A DNA stretch of 64,000 bases, from NCBI RefSeq assembly GCF_017163935.1, contig NZ_JABVZR010000001.1:2108001-2172000 (forward strand). The letters are read 5' to 3'. This DNA is from Novosphingobium terrae. Lineage in GTDB: Bacteria; Pseudomonadota; Alphaproteobacteria; Sphingomonadales; Sphingomonadaceae. Position numbers and translations under genes: made by a program. This document shows, in pieces, positions 30,471 to 41,186 of the stretch (position 1 is the first letter of the stretch; each line of letters begins with the position of its first letter). The notes beneath the pieces are model-generated. The model was not told where the DNA came from, made no database searches, and was given only the letters and a program-made list of their open reading frames with translations.

Positions 30471-31372
30471 CAGTGCGAGCGCTCCACGATAAAGCGGGCC
30501 AGTTCGCGCAGCAGATCGGCTTCCTTGCCGTGCTGGGCCAGATGGCCGATGGCCTGATCCACCAACATCCGCGCCTGCTCACGCGCGCGATCAGCGCCCA
30601 GCAGAGAAACGAAGGTTTCCTTGCCCTTGTCGGCATCCTTGCGCAGCGCCTTGCCCGCAGCGGCTTCATCGCCCTCGTGATCCAGAAGATCATCGGCGAT
30701 CTGGAAGGCCAGACCAATGTCACGGGCATAGGCGCGCAGATGCTTGCGGCCCTCATGGGGCACCTTGCCCAACACCGCGCCCATCTCGACCGAAGCGGCA
30801 AGCAACGCGCCGGTCTTGAGCTGCTGCAAACGCGTCACGGTCTGCAGATCGAAGCTGGAGGTCTCGGCCACGATGTCCATCATCTGCCCGCCCGCCATGC
30901 CGTGTGAACCAGCGGCAGCAGCCAGAACCTGGATCAACTCGGCGCGCACGAAGGGATCGCCGCTGGTCACAGGGTCAGACAGCACCTCGAAAGCGAAGCA
31001 ATGCAGCGAATCGCCGGCCAGAACGGCGGTCGCCTCATCCCACTGCTTGTGGACGGTGGGCTTGCCGTGGCGCATGTCATCATTGTCCATGCAGGGCAGA
31101 TCGTCGTGGATCAGTGAATAGACATGCACCGATTCGATGGCCACGCCAGCGCGCACTGCGGCATCGCGGTCCACACCATACATTTCGGCGACAGCGGCCA
31201 GCAGCAGCGGGCGCACGCGCTTGCCGCCGCCCATCGCCGCATAGCGCATCGCCTCGAACAGCTGTGCACGCGGATCGGCCGGGATCGGCAGCAATTCGTC
31301 GAATGCCGCCAGAATATCGGCCTGAATGCGCTTGAGGCCATCGGCCAGCACGGTTTCGGTTACCTCAGCCAC
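30470..31372 (-). CDS. ispA: Polyprenyl (farnesyl) diphosphate synthase
   Basis: A 300-residue short-chain trans-prenyl transferase making farnesyl diphosphate for quinone, carotenoid and undecaprenyl routes. It carries the first aspartate-rich motif in HDDLPCMDNDDMRHGKPT and the second in FQIADDLLDHEGD, plus GGGKRVRPLL. The extra residues between the first aspartates are typical of bacterial IspA. The order xseB-ispA on one strand is widespread, here followed directly by coaD. Confidence 0.95.
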   Translation of the reverse strand: MAEVTETVLADGLKRIQADILAAFDELLPIPADPRAQLFEAMRYAAMGGGKRVRPLLLAAVAEMYGVDRDAAVRAGVAIESVHVYSLIHDDLPCMDNDDMRHGKPTVHKQWDEATAVLAGDSLHCFAFEVLSDPVTSGDPFVRAELIQVLAAAAGSHGMAGGQMMDIVAETSSFDLQTVTRLQQLKTGALLAASVEMGAVLGKVPHEGRKHLRAYARDIGLAFQIADDLLDHEGDEAAAGKALRKDADKGKETFVSLLGADRAREQARMLVDQAIGHLAQHGKEADLLRELARFIVERSH

Positions 31373-31440
31373 TGGGCTCCCCTTAGGAATATCGTCAATC
31401 TATCCCGCGCAGAGTGCAGCCCCGCGCGGGCGTCATAAAA

Positions 31441-31695
31441 TCAGGCTTCGTCCAGAGGACGGGTGGCGACAGAACCATCGTCCTTGGCCACGATTCGCTC
31501 GATCCGCGCGGTGGCGGCATCCAGTCGGGCCTGACAGGCGCCGCGCAGCTTCTCACCCTTTTCATAGAGCGAAATGGACTCGTCGAGCGGCACTTCTCCG
31601 CTTTCCAGCTGGCGCACCACGCCTTCCAGAGCGCGCAGCGCCTCCTCGAAGCTGAGCTGCGCGATGTCCGCGATGTCTGCTTTGTTGTCACTCAT
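31441..31695 (-). CDS. xseB: Exodeoxyribonuclease VII small subunit
   Basis: An 84-residue helical protein matching Xse[42 protein letters not shown] is diagnostic. It assembles with the XseA large subunit (not in this window) into the single-strand-specific nuclease. The start is the ATG at 31695 (MSDNKAD). It precedes ispA, a common operon. Confidence 0.95.
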   Translation of the reverse strand: MSDNKADIADIAQLSFEEALRALEGVVRQLESGEVPLDESISLYEKGEKLRGACQARLDAATARIERIVAKDDGSVATRPLDEA

Positions 31696-31835
31696 GCCTT
31701 TGCAATGGCCGTGTGCCTGCGCGCGGTCAAGAGGTACAGGAGGGGCGCTCCCCCACTTATGGGCCCGCTTTACAATCACCCATCTTTGGCAATCCGGTCT
31801 GGCCTTCGCACGCGCATGGCGCTAGAGGGCGCGGC

Positions 31836-33989
<2,154 letters not shown>

Positions 33990-33995
33990 GAGGTA

Positions 33996-34075
33996 AAGGG
34001 AAGATGCGAGGGGGTTACCCCCTCGCGCTCCCAGAACGTCTTCCGACATGAAGGTTGGTGGCATCCTGATCGGTG
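33996..34075 (+). repeat. Interspersed palindromic repeat, copy B
   Basis: A 21-bp palindrome at 34006-34026 with 10-bp arms GCGAGGGGGT/ACCCCCTCGC around a central T. It is followed by GCTCCCAGAACGTCTTCCGAC and a tail ending near GATCGGTGCGC, aligning with copy A over roughly 80 bases. It begins only a few bases after the purL stop. Confidence 0.8.
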
Positions 34076-34096
34076 CGCAAACTTTCCACGGGCACG

Positions 34097-34134
34097 AAAA
34101 AGGCGCCGCAGGCAAGAATGCCTCGGCGCCTTTT
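34097..34134. terminator. Bidirectional terminator between purL and serB
   Basis: A long near-perfect hairpin: five A, GGCGCCG, a one-base bulge, AGGC, loop AAGAAT, GCCT, CGGCGCC, TTTT. The A-run on one side and T-run on the other make it work for both convergent genes. Confidence 0.9.
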
Positions 34135-34164
34135 CTCGTTTATAGAGCCTGCGGCGCAGCGACG

Positions 34165-34243
34165 TTAGCTCTATGGCCGAACCCGATGCGCACCGTAGAC
34201 ATTATCGGGAGCGCGAGGGTGTAACACCCTCGCACTTTCCCCT
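34165..34243 (-). repeat. Interspersed palindromic repeat, copy C (inverted)
   Basis: The palindrome is at 34213-34233 (10-bp arms GCGAGGGTGT/ACACCCTCGC). On the minus strand it is followed by GCGCTCCC and a GTCT-containing tail as in copies A and B, although similarity fades after about 25 bases. It lies just after the serB stop and points towards copy B. Confidence 0.7.
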
Positions 34244-34251
34244 TTCCGTTC

Positions 34252-35127
34252 TTAATCGAGAACCCAATCCTTCTCCGGCACGCCCAAAAGGCGCAGCACA
34301 GCGGTCAGATCCCCACGATCCACCCAGCCATTGGCAGCTGCACGCGCCTTGGGCTTGGCTTCGAAGGCGATGCCATAGCTGGCTTCCTCGATCATCGGGA
34401 TATCGTTGGCGCCGTCTCCGGTGGCCAGCGTGGGCACCTTGCCGCCCAGCTTTTCCTGCTCTTCCAGCAGCGTGGCGCGCTTGGTGGCGCTGTCGCTGAT
34501 CGGGCCGTCAAGGCCGCCCGTCAGCTTGCCACCCGCCACGGCGAGGCGGTTACCGACAACGCGCTCGAAACCAAGCTGCTCGGCCACGGGATCGGCGAAC
34601 TGATGGAAGCCGCCGGTCACCAACACGGTGCGGCAGCCCTTGGCCTTCAGGGTCTGGACCAGCACGCGGGCGCCCTTCATCGGCTTGATGCGCTCGGCGA
34701 GACACTGGGCGATGGCGTCTTCCGACAGGTCCTTCAGCAGCGCGACGCGCTCGGTCAGGGCCTCGCGGAAGTCGAGTTCGCCCTGCATGGCGCGCTCGGT
34801 GATGGCAGCGATCTGGGGCTTCAGCCCTGCGAAATCGGCCAGCTCGTCGATGCATTCCGCCGAGATCATCGTCGAATCCATGTCCGAGATGAAGAGACGC
34901 GGCAAAACCGGGCGCTGATCGGTGATCAGGGCATCACTGGTGCCGAGGTGCTTGTCGATAGCGGCCCGCAGCACGTCCACGCTCGCGCCTTCGGCAGCGA
35001 TTTCCACCACGCCGCCGGGGATTTCGCGGGCGTCGGCGGAGAAGCCGTCATCGCCCAGCGCCTCCAGCAGGTCATCGACTTGGGGCGACAGCCCGGCGGG
35101 TTCTGCTATGACGCGCGCGATGAGCAC
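34252..35127 (-). CDS. serB: Phosphoserine phosphatase
   Basis: A 291-residue HAD-family enzyme for the last step of serine synthesis. An N-terminal ACT-like domain (about 80 residues) precedes the catalytic part with [19 protein letters not shown] (nucleophile aspartate), [19 protein letters not shown] and [13 protein letters not shown]. The start inferred is GTG 35127 ([10 protein letters not shown]); no in-frame ATG is nearby except far upstream. With this start the gene overlaps the miaA start by eight bases on the opposite strand. Confidence 0.94.
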   Translation of the reverse strand: MLIARVIAEPAGLSPQVDDLLEALGDDGFSADAREIPGGVVEIAAEGASVDVLRAAIDKHLGTSDALITDQRPVLPRLFISDMDSTMISAECIDELADFAGLKPQIAAITERAMQGELDFREALTERVALLKDLSEDAIAQCLAERIKPMKGARVLVQTLKAKGCRTVLVTGGFHQFADPVAEQLGFERVVGNRLAVAGGKLTGGLDGPISDSATKRATLLEEQEKLGGKVPTLATGDGANDIPMIEEASYGIAFEAKPKARAAANGWVDRGDLTAVLRLLGVPEKDWVLD

Positions 35128-36097
35128 CGTTGATCCTTTCGAAATCGTCCCGGGCGAAGAAGCCCGCCCGCCGCTGGCGCTCATTGCAGGGCCGACCGCC
35201 AGCGGCAAGAGCGATTATGCCATAAAGCTGGCTGAGGCTCTGGCCGCGCAGGGCCGGAGCGCGGTGATCGTCAATGCTGACAGTGCACAGCTTTATGCCG
35301 ATCTGCCGATTCTGTCCGCCGCGCCCTCGCCTGAGGATACGGCGCGTGTGCGGCATCGGCTCTATGGGGCGTGGGACGGGGCGCAGGGCTGCTCCGCCGC
35401 CGATTGGGCCGAACGGGCGCGGGAAGAGATCGCCAAAGCCCATCAGGCGGGGCACGTGCCCATTCTGGTGGGCGGCACGGGGCTCTATATGCGCACGCTG
35501 CTGGATGGCATTGCCCCTGTGCCCGCCATCGATCCGGCCATACGCGAGGCCGTGCGCGCTCTACCCGTAGCCGAAGCCCATGTGGCCCTGTCGGCCGAAG
35601 ACCCCGAACGCGCCGCCCTGCTCAACCCTGCCGACACCACGCGCGTCGCCCGCGCGCTGGAGGTGGTGCGCTCCACCGGCCATTCGCTGACCTATTGGCA
35701 GGCCCATAAGGAGGGCGGGATAGGGCATGCGGTCACGCTCCATCCGATGATCCTGCTGCCTGATCGCGACTGGCTTTATGAACGTTGCGACCGCCGCTTC
35801 TCCCTGATGATCGAGGGCGGCGCGGTTGCCGAAGTGGAAGCCCTGCTGGCCCGCCGCCTGCCCCCGGACCTACCCGTGATGCGCGCCATCGGAGTCGCGG
35901 AGATCGCTGACTATCTTTCAGGCGACCTTGGCCTTGACGAAGCAATCATGCGCGGCGCGCAAGCCACGCGCAATTATGCCAAGCGGCAATACACCTGGTT
36001 CCGCCATCAGCCGCCCGGCGATTGGCCCCGCCATGCGCCCGAAAGCCATGAAAATTCCGACATCGCCAGACATTTTGATCGATTATTACAACAATAG
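35120..36097 (+). CDS. miaA: tRNA dimethylallyltransferase
   Basis: A 325-residue enzyme that prenylates A37 of tRNAs reading UNN codons. The P-loop is [18 protein letters not shown], followed by [22 protein letters not shown] and [19 protein letters not shown] late [20 protein letters not shown] segment matches the family. ATG 35120 is the only plausible start; it overlaps the divergent serB start by eight bases, so each gene's promoter must lie inside the other. Confidence 0.96.
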   Translation: MSTVDPFEIVPGEEARPPLALIAGPTASGKSDYAIKLAEALAAQGRSAVIVNADSAQLYADLPILSAAPSPEDTARVRHRLYGAWDGAQGCSAADWAERAREEIAKAHQAGHVPILVGGTGLYMRTLLDGIAPVPAIDPAIREAVRALPVAEAHVALSAEDPERAALLNPADTTRVARALEVVRSTGHSLTYWQAHKEGGIGHAVTLHPMILLPDRDWLYERCDRRFSLMIEGGAVAEVEALLARRLPPDLPVMRAIGVAEIADYLSGDLGLDEAIMRGAQATRNYAKRQYTWFRHQPPGDWPRHAPESHENSDIARHFDRLLQQ

Positions 36098-36100
36098 CTG

Positions 36101-36129
36101 TTGACATGACATTTTTTGTCGCCTACCTG
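36101..36129 (+). promoter_or_regulatory. Candidate ilvB promoter
   Basis: A perfect TTGACA at 36101-36106 is followed after 17 bases by TACCTG (36124-36129), a weak -10. The predicted start is near 36136, giving a leader of about 185 bases before ilvB. Confidence 0.45.
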
Positions 36130-36136
36130 CCCTCCA

Positions 36137-36298
36137 GCATGTTGAAAGACATGCTTAGGGTGCTTGCGCGCCCCTTGCTTCAAGAGCCCCACCCCCCGGG
36201 AAAATCGCGACTATCGGCGCTTTGGGGGGTTGCATCTTGTGCAGCACGGGCCCAACGCAAGCGCCTTTGCGTGAACCGCGCCCTCGTGGCGCAAGATG
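36137..36298 (+). promoter_or_regulatory. Structured leader upstream of ilvB
   Basis: Three hairpins are visible. First: AGCATG/CATGCT at 36137-36156. Second: ACCCCCC paired with GGGGGGT between about 36190 and 36230. Third, nested: outer 10 bp with one G-U (36233-36242 with 36289-36298), middle CACGGGC with GCCC and GTG, inner ACGCAA/TTGCGT. A competing hairpin, GCGCC/GGCGC at 36278-36292, would disrupt the outer stem. Mutually exclusive folds next to a branched-chain synthesis gene suggest attenuation, but no obvious leader peptide rich in Ile, Leu or Val was found. Confidence 0.45.
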
Positions 36299-36320
36299 AT
36301 TGCTACAGAAGGAAGTCACC

Positions 36321-38063
36321 GTGACCGAAGAGCGCAGCGGCGCCCAGATCCTCGTTGAAAGCCTGGTTCGTCAGGACGTGGAATTTGTATTCGGCTATCC
36401 GGGCGGTGCGGTCCTTCCCATCTATGACGCGCTATTCGGCGAAGAGCGCCTACGCCACATCCTCGTCCGCCACGAAGCGGGCGCGGCGCATGCCGCCGAA
36501 GGCTACGCGCGCTCCACCGGCAAGCCGGGCGTGGTGCTGGTCACCAGCGGCCCGGGCGCGACCAATGCCGTCACCGGCATTGCCGACGCTTTCCTCGATT
36601 CGATTCCGCTGGTGGTGATCACCGGTCAGGTCGGCACGCCGCTGATCGGCTCGGACGCGTTTCAGGAAGCCGATACCGTCGGCATCACGCGCCACTGCTG
36701 CAAGCACAATTATCTGGTGAAGGACCCGGCGAATCTCGCCGCCGTCATCGATGAGGCTTTCCAGATCGCCACCACCGGCCGCCCCGGCCCGGTGGTGATC
36801 GACATCCCCAAGGATGTGCAGATCGCCACCGCCGCCTTCCCCGAAGGCCCGGTGCAGCGCCGCAACCGCTATTCGCCCCAGCTGGCGGGTGGCGAGGCCG
36901 AGATCGCTCAGGCCATCGATCTGATCGCCAGGGCCAAGGCCCCGGTGTTCTACACCGGCGGCGGCGTGATCAACTCCGGCCCGCGCGCCAGCGAATTGCT
37001 GCGCGAGCTTCAGGCGATCACCAAGGCGCCGGTCACCTCCACGCTGATGGGTCTGGGCGCTTTCCCGGCGGATCATGAGGACTGGCTGGGCATGCTGGGC
37101 ATGCATGGCACTTATGAAGCCAATTGGGCGATGAATCAGGCCGACCTGATCATCTGCGTCGGCGCACGATTCGATGACCGCGTGACGGGCCGTCTGGATG
37201 CTTTCGCGCCCAATTCGACCAAGATCCACATCGACATCGACCGCGCCAGCATCAACAAGACCGTCCGCGTCGATCTGCCGATCATCGGCGATTGCGCCAC
37301 GGTGCTTCAGCAGCTTCTCGACGGGTGGCAGGGCCGTAAGGCTCAGGACCTGACGGCATGGAAGGCGCGCGTGACAGAATGGCGCGCGAAGAAGTCGCTC
37401 TCCTATGCCGAGAACCCCGCCGCCATCCCGCCGCAGCGCGCCATTGAACGTCTGTTCGAGCTGACCAAGGCGCATGATCCGATCATCAGCACCGAGGTTG
37501 GCCAGCACCAGATGTGGGCGGCCCAGCATTTCCACTTCTTCGGCCCCAACAAGTGGCTGACGAGCGGCGGTCTGGGCACGATGGGTTACGGCCTGCCCGC
37601 CATTATCGGCGCGCAGCTCGGCAACCCCGGCAAGCTGTGCATCGACATTGCCGGCGAGGCCAGCATCCAGATGAACATTCAGGAGCTGGGCACCGCCACT
37701 CAGTATCGCCTGCCGGTCAAGATCTTCATCCTGAACAATGAATGGATGGGCATGGTCCGCCAGTGGCAGGAGCTGACCTATGAGAGCCGCTATTCGAACT
37801 CCTATTCGGACAGCCTGCCCGATTTCGTGAAGCTGGCTCAAGCCTATGGCTGGAAGGGCATCTCGATCGAGAACGAAGGCCAGCTGGATGCAGGCATTCA
37901 GGAAATGATCGCCTATGACGGCCCGGTGATCGTCGATTGCCGCGTCGCCAAGGATGCCAATTGCTTCCCGATGATCCCGAGCGGCGCGGCCCATACCGAC
38001 ATGCTGCTGCCCGGCGATGTGGTCACCGGCACCATGGACGACAGCGCCAAGGCGCTGGTTTGA
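36321..38063 (+). CDS. ilvB: Acetolactate synthase, large catalytic subunit
   Basis: A 580-residue thiamine-diphosphate enzyme for the first common step of valine, leucine and isoleucine synthesis. It has FGYPGGAVLPIYDAL, the catalytic glutamate in HEAGAAHAAEGYAR, TSGPGATNAVTGIADA, and the cofactor motif where GEASIQMNIQELGTA leads to NNEWMGMVRQWQ. The middle FAD-binding part is present. The start is GTG 36321 with AAGGAAG seven bases before it. It is followed 19 bases later by the regulatory subunit gene. Confidence 0.97.
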   Translation: MTEERSGAQILVESLVRQDVEFVFGYPGGAVLPIYDALFGEERLRHILVRHEAGAAHAAEGYARSTGKPGVVLVTSGPGATNAVTGIADAFLDSIPLVVITGQVGTPLIGSDAFQEADTVGITRHCCKHNYLVKDPANLAAVIDEAFQIATTGRPGPVVIDIPKDVQIATAAFPEGPVQRRNRYSPQLAGGEAEIAQAIDLIARAKAPVFYTGGGVINSGPRASELLRELQAITKAPVTSTLMGLGAFPADHEDWLGMLGMHGTYEANWAMNQADLIICVGARFDDRVTGRLDAFAPNSTKIHIDIDRASINKTVRVDLPIIGDCATVLQQLLDGWQGRKAQDLTAWKARVTEWRAKKSLSYAENPAAIPPQRAIERLFELTKAHDPIISTEVGQHQMWAAQHFHFFGPNKWLTSGGLGTMGYGLPAIIGAQLGNPGKLCIDIAGEASIQMNIQELGTATQYRLPVKIFILNNEWMGMVRQWQELTYESRYSNSYSDSLPDFVKLAQAYGWKGISIENEGQLDAGIQEMIAYDGPVIVDCRVAKDANCFPMIPSGAAHTDMLLPGDVVTGTMDDSAKALV

Positions 38064-38082
38064 TCCGGGACGGGTAAGAGAG

Positions 38083-38610
38083 ATGAACCAGATGACGAAA
38101 ATCGAGCAGGAAGCCACCGAGCGCCACGTCCTGATGCTGACGGTGGACAATGAGGCGGGCATTCTGGCCAAGATCGCCGGCCTCTTCACCGCGCGCGGCT
38201 ACAACATCGACAGCCTGACGGTGTCGGAAATCACCGGCGACCATCAGATCAGCCGCATTACCATCGTGACGCATGGCCCGCCCGCCGTGATCGACCAGAT
38301 CCGCGCCCAGCTTGAGCGCCTGATCCCGGTCCACAAGGTGGTCGACCTCACCGAGCAGGGCCCTTACGTCGAGCGCGAACTGGCCCTCATCAAGGTGGTC
38401 GGCAAGGGTGAGGCGCGCGTGGAAGCGCTGCGTCTGGCCGAGGTGTTCCGCGCCCGTCCGGTGGACACCACCACAGAAAGCTTCGTGTTCGAACTGACCG
38501 GCACGCCGGAAAAGATCGACAGCTTTGTGGCCCTGATGGGCGACCTTGGCCTTGTCGAAACCGCGCGCACCGGCGTGGTTGGCATGATCCGGGGCAAGTC
38601 CAGCACTTAA
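38083..38610 (+). CDS. ilvN: Acetolactate synthase, small regulatory subunit
   Basis: A 175-residue ACT-domain protein that binds valine and activates the large subunit. It has HVLMLTVDNEAGILAKIAGLFTARGYNIDSLTVSE, the classical ACT start, followed by the C-terminal small-subunit domain (ELALIKVVGKGEARVEALRLAEVFRA). The start is ATG 38083. Some annotators use ilvH for this subunit. It is cotranscribed with ilvB. Confidence 0.95.
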   Translation: MNQMTKIEQEATERHVLMLTVDNEAGILAKIAGLFTARGYNIDSLTVSEITGDHQISRITIVTHGPPAVIDQIRAQLERLIPVHKVVDLTEQGPYVERELALIKVVGKGEARVEALRLAEVFRARPVDTTTESFVFELTGTPEKIDSFVALMGDLGLVETARTGVVGMIRGKSST

Positions 38611-38617
38611 CAGTTGA

Positions 38618-39748
<1,131 letters not shown>

Positions 39749-39751
39749 GCC

Positions 39752-40954
39752 TTGGAGCCCGGAACCAAACTGGGCCCGAGTGGACGTGGTCGGCGCGTTG
39801 CCCTGAAAGGGCAGCGTGCCGACGCTTCGTTTGCGCGTGATGCGCGCAGCCCCTCGCGCCATATCCTGATCTGCTTCCACGATTTTTCGCGTGGCGGCAC
39901 GGAACGCATCGCCATCGGCATGGCCCGCTTCTGGGTCGAGGCCGGGCACCGCGTGACGATCCTTTGCGGCACGACCGAGGGCGGCGTGCGCGCCACCGTC
40001 GATCCGCGGGTGCAGGTGGTGGAGCTTGATCCGCCCGTGCGCCGCAGCCCGATCTCGCGCTTGAAGTTGGGTAAGGCGATGGCGCCCATGCTCGGCAAGA
40101 TCGATCCCGACATCATCTTCCTGCCGGGCAATTTCCATTTTCCGCTGGTTCTGCCTTTTGCGAAAGCCAAGGGCCGCGCCAAGATCGTGGCCAAGGTTTC
40201 CAACCCGGCTGTGCCCAGCGGGCTGCTTGGCAAGCCGATCCGCGCCTTGCTCCGCCGCTTTGCGCCCGCCGTCGATGGCATTGCCGCGATGAACAGCGGT
40301 CTGGCGCGTGAACTGGCCGAACTAGCGCCCACCGTCTCCACCGCGACGCTCTACGACCCGATCTATCTGCATCACGATATGACCGCCGATGGCCCGCATG
40401 CCGATGACGGCCGCATTCATCTGCTCTGGGCCGGGCGGTTCGAGAAGCAGAAGGATGCCGCGCTGGCGCTGCGCACCATTGCCGCGCTCAACGCCATCAC
40501 CCCTGCCCGCCTCACCATGCTGGGCGATGGCAGCCTGCACGGCCAGATGCTGGAGAAGATCCGCAAGATGGGGCTGTCCGATGTGGTCGCGGCGCCGGGT
40601 TATGTGCCGGTGATCGACCCATGGCTGCGCAAGGCTGACGCTTTCCTCTGCACCTCGCACTTCGAAGGCGGTCCGGCGGTGGCTGTGGAAGCGCTGGCCC
40701 ATGGCGTGCCGGTGATCTCTACCGATTGCTCGCATTTCCTGCATGATATCATGACCATCCCTGAGGCAGGCACGCTGGTCCCCACCCGCAACCCTCAGGA
40801 TCTGGCGCAAGCGGTGATCGAGGTCACGCGGCGTGGCCCGCCTCCCCTCGCCGATCTGCAGGCGCTGATCGCCCATCTGGAGCCGGAAGTCTGCGCCCAG
40901 GCTTATCTCGACTGGTTCGAAACCGTGCTGGAGCGCGATAAGGCCCCGGCCTGA
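39752..40954 (+). CDS. GT4-type glycosyltransferase
   Basis: A 400-residue GT-B fold glycosyltransferase. The N-terminal half has ILICFHDFSRGGTERIAIGMA, a donor/acceptor glycine loop. The C-terminal half has LLWAGRFEKQKDAALALRTIA and the E-x7-E motif HFEGGPAVAVEALAHGVPVISTD, typical of GT4 retaining enzymes. The only usable start upstream of the first beta strand is TTG 39752, three bases after the ilvC stop and in the same frame, with no clear ribosome site. The substrate is unknown. A glycosyltransferase between ilvC and leuA has no evident pathway link. Confidence 0.82.
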   Translation: MEPGTKLGPSGRGRRVALKGQRADASFARDARSPSRHILICFHDFSRGGTERIAIGMARFWVEAGHRVTILCGTTEGGVRATVDPRVQVVELDPPVRRSPISRLKLGKAMAPMLGKIDPDIIFLPGNFHFPLVLPFAKAKGRAKIVAKVSNPAVPSGLLGKPIRALLRRFAPAVDGIAAMNSGLARELAELAPTVSTATLYDPIYLHHDMTADGPHADDGRIHLLWAGRFEKQKDAALALRTIAALNAITPARLTMLGDGSLHGQMLEKIRKMGLSDVVAAPGYVPVIDPWLRKADAFLCTSHFEGGPAVAVEALAHGVPVISTDCSHFLHDIMTIPEAGTLVPTRNPQDLAQAVIEVTRRGPPPLADLQALIAHLEPEVCAQAYLDWFETVLERDKAPA

Positions 40955-40999
40955 CACGGCGCGGGCGGTTTTTGCTTTACAGGCCGCCCCGCCTTCATC

Positions 41000-41124
41000 A
41001 TAGGCTGAGTGCATGATCTTCAAGCTGACCCTCGCGCTACGACTTATCCGCCCTTGGGCGTGAGCGAGCGCGTGCCCTCTGGCCGCGCGCAAGGAGCGCC
41101 CAAGGGATTATACGATCAGCCTAT
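41000..41124 (+). promoter_or_regulatory. leuA leader region (candidate leucine attenuator)
   Basis: The leader peptide frame (41013-41063) is followed by a perfect 10-bp inverted repeat, CCCTTGGGCG at 41051-41060 with CGCCCAAGGG at 41097-41106; a GCGCG/CGCGC pairing lies inside. A short alternative hairpin, CGCCC/GGGCG, overlaps the end of the peptide frame. A wider 9-bp repeat, ATAGGCTGA at 41000-41008 with TCAGCCTAT at 41116-41124, encloses it all. There is no T-run after the main stem, so classical intrinsic termination is not proven. Ribosome position on leucine codons could choose between these folds. Confidence 0.6.
41013..41063 (+). CDS. leuL: leuA leader peptide
   Basis: A 16-codon frame reading MIFKLTLALRLIRPWA and ending at TGA 41061, about 125 bases before leuA. 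Within ten codons it holds four leucine codons, all of different types (CTG, CTC, CTA, CTT), and two isoleucine codons. Its last codons overlap the left arm of a 10-bp inverted repeat. This is the expected design of a leucine attenuation peptide. A weak promoter (TTTACA 40976; CATAGG 40999) would place the RNA start within a few bases of the ATG, so it might be leaderless. The symbol is given by function. Confidence 0.65.
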   Translation: MIFKLTLALRLIRPWA

Positions 41125-41186
41125 CCGATAGCCGCACCTGATCCTGACATTCGGGCGGCCCCAGTGAAGAGCATCAGAGACTTATC

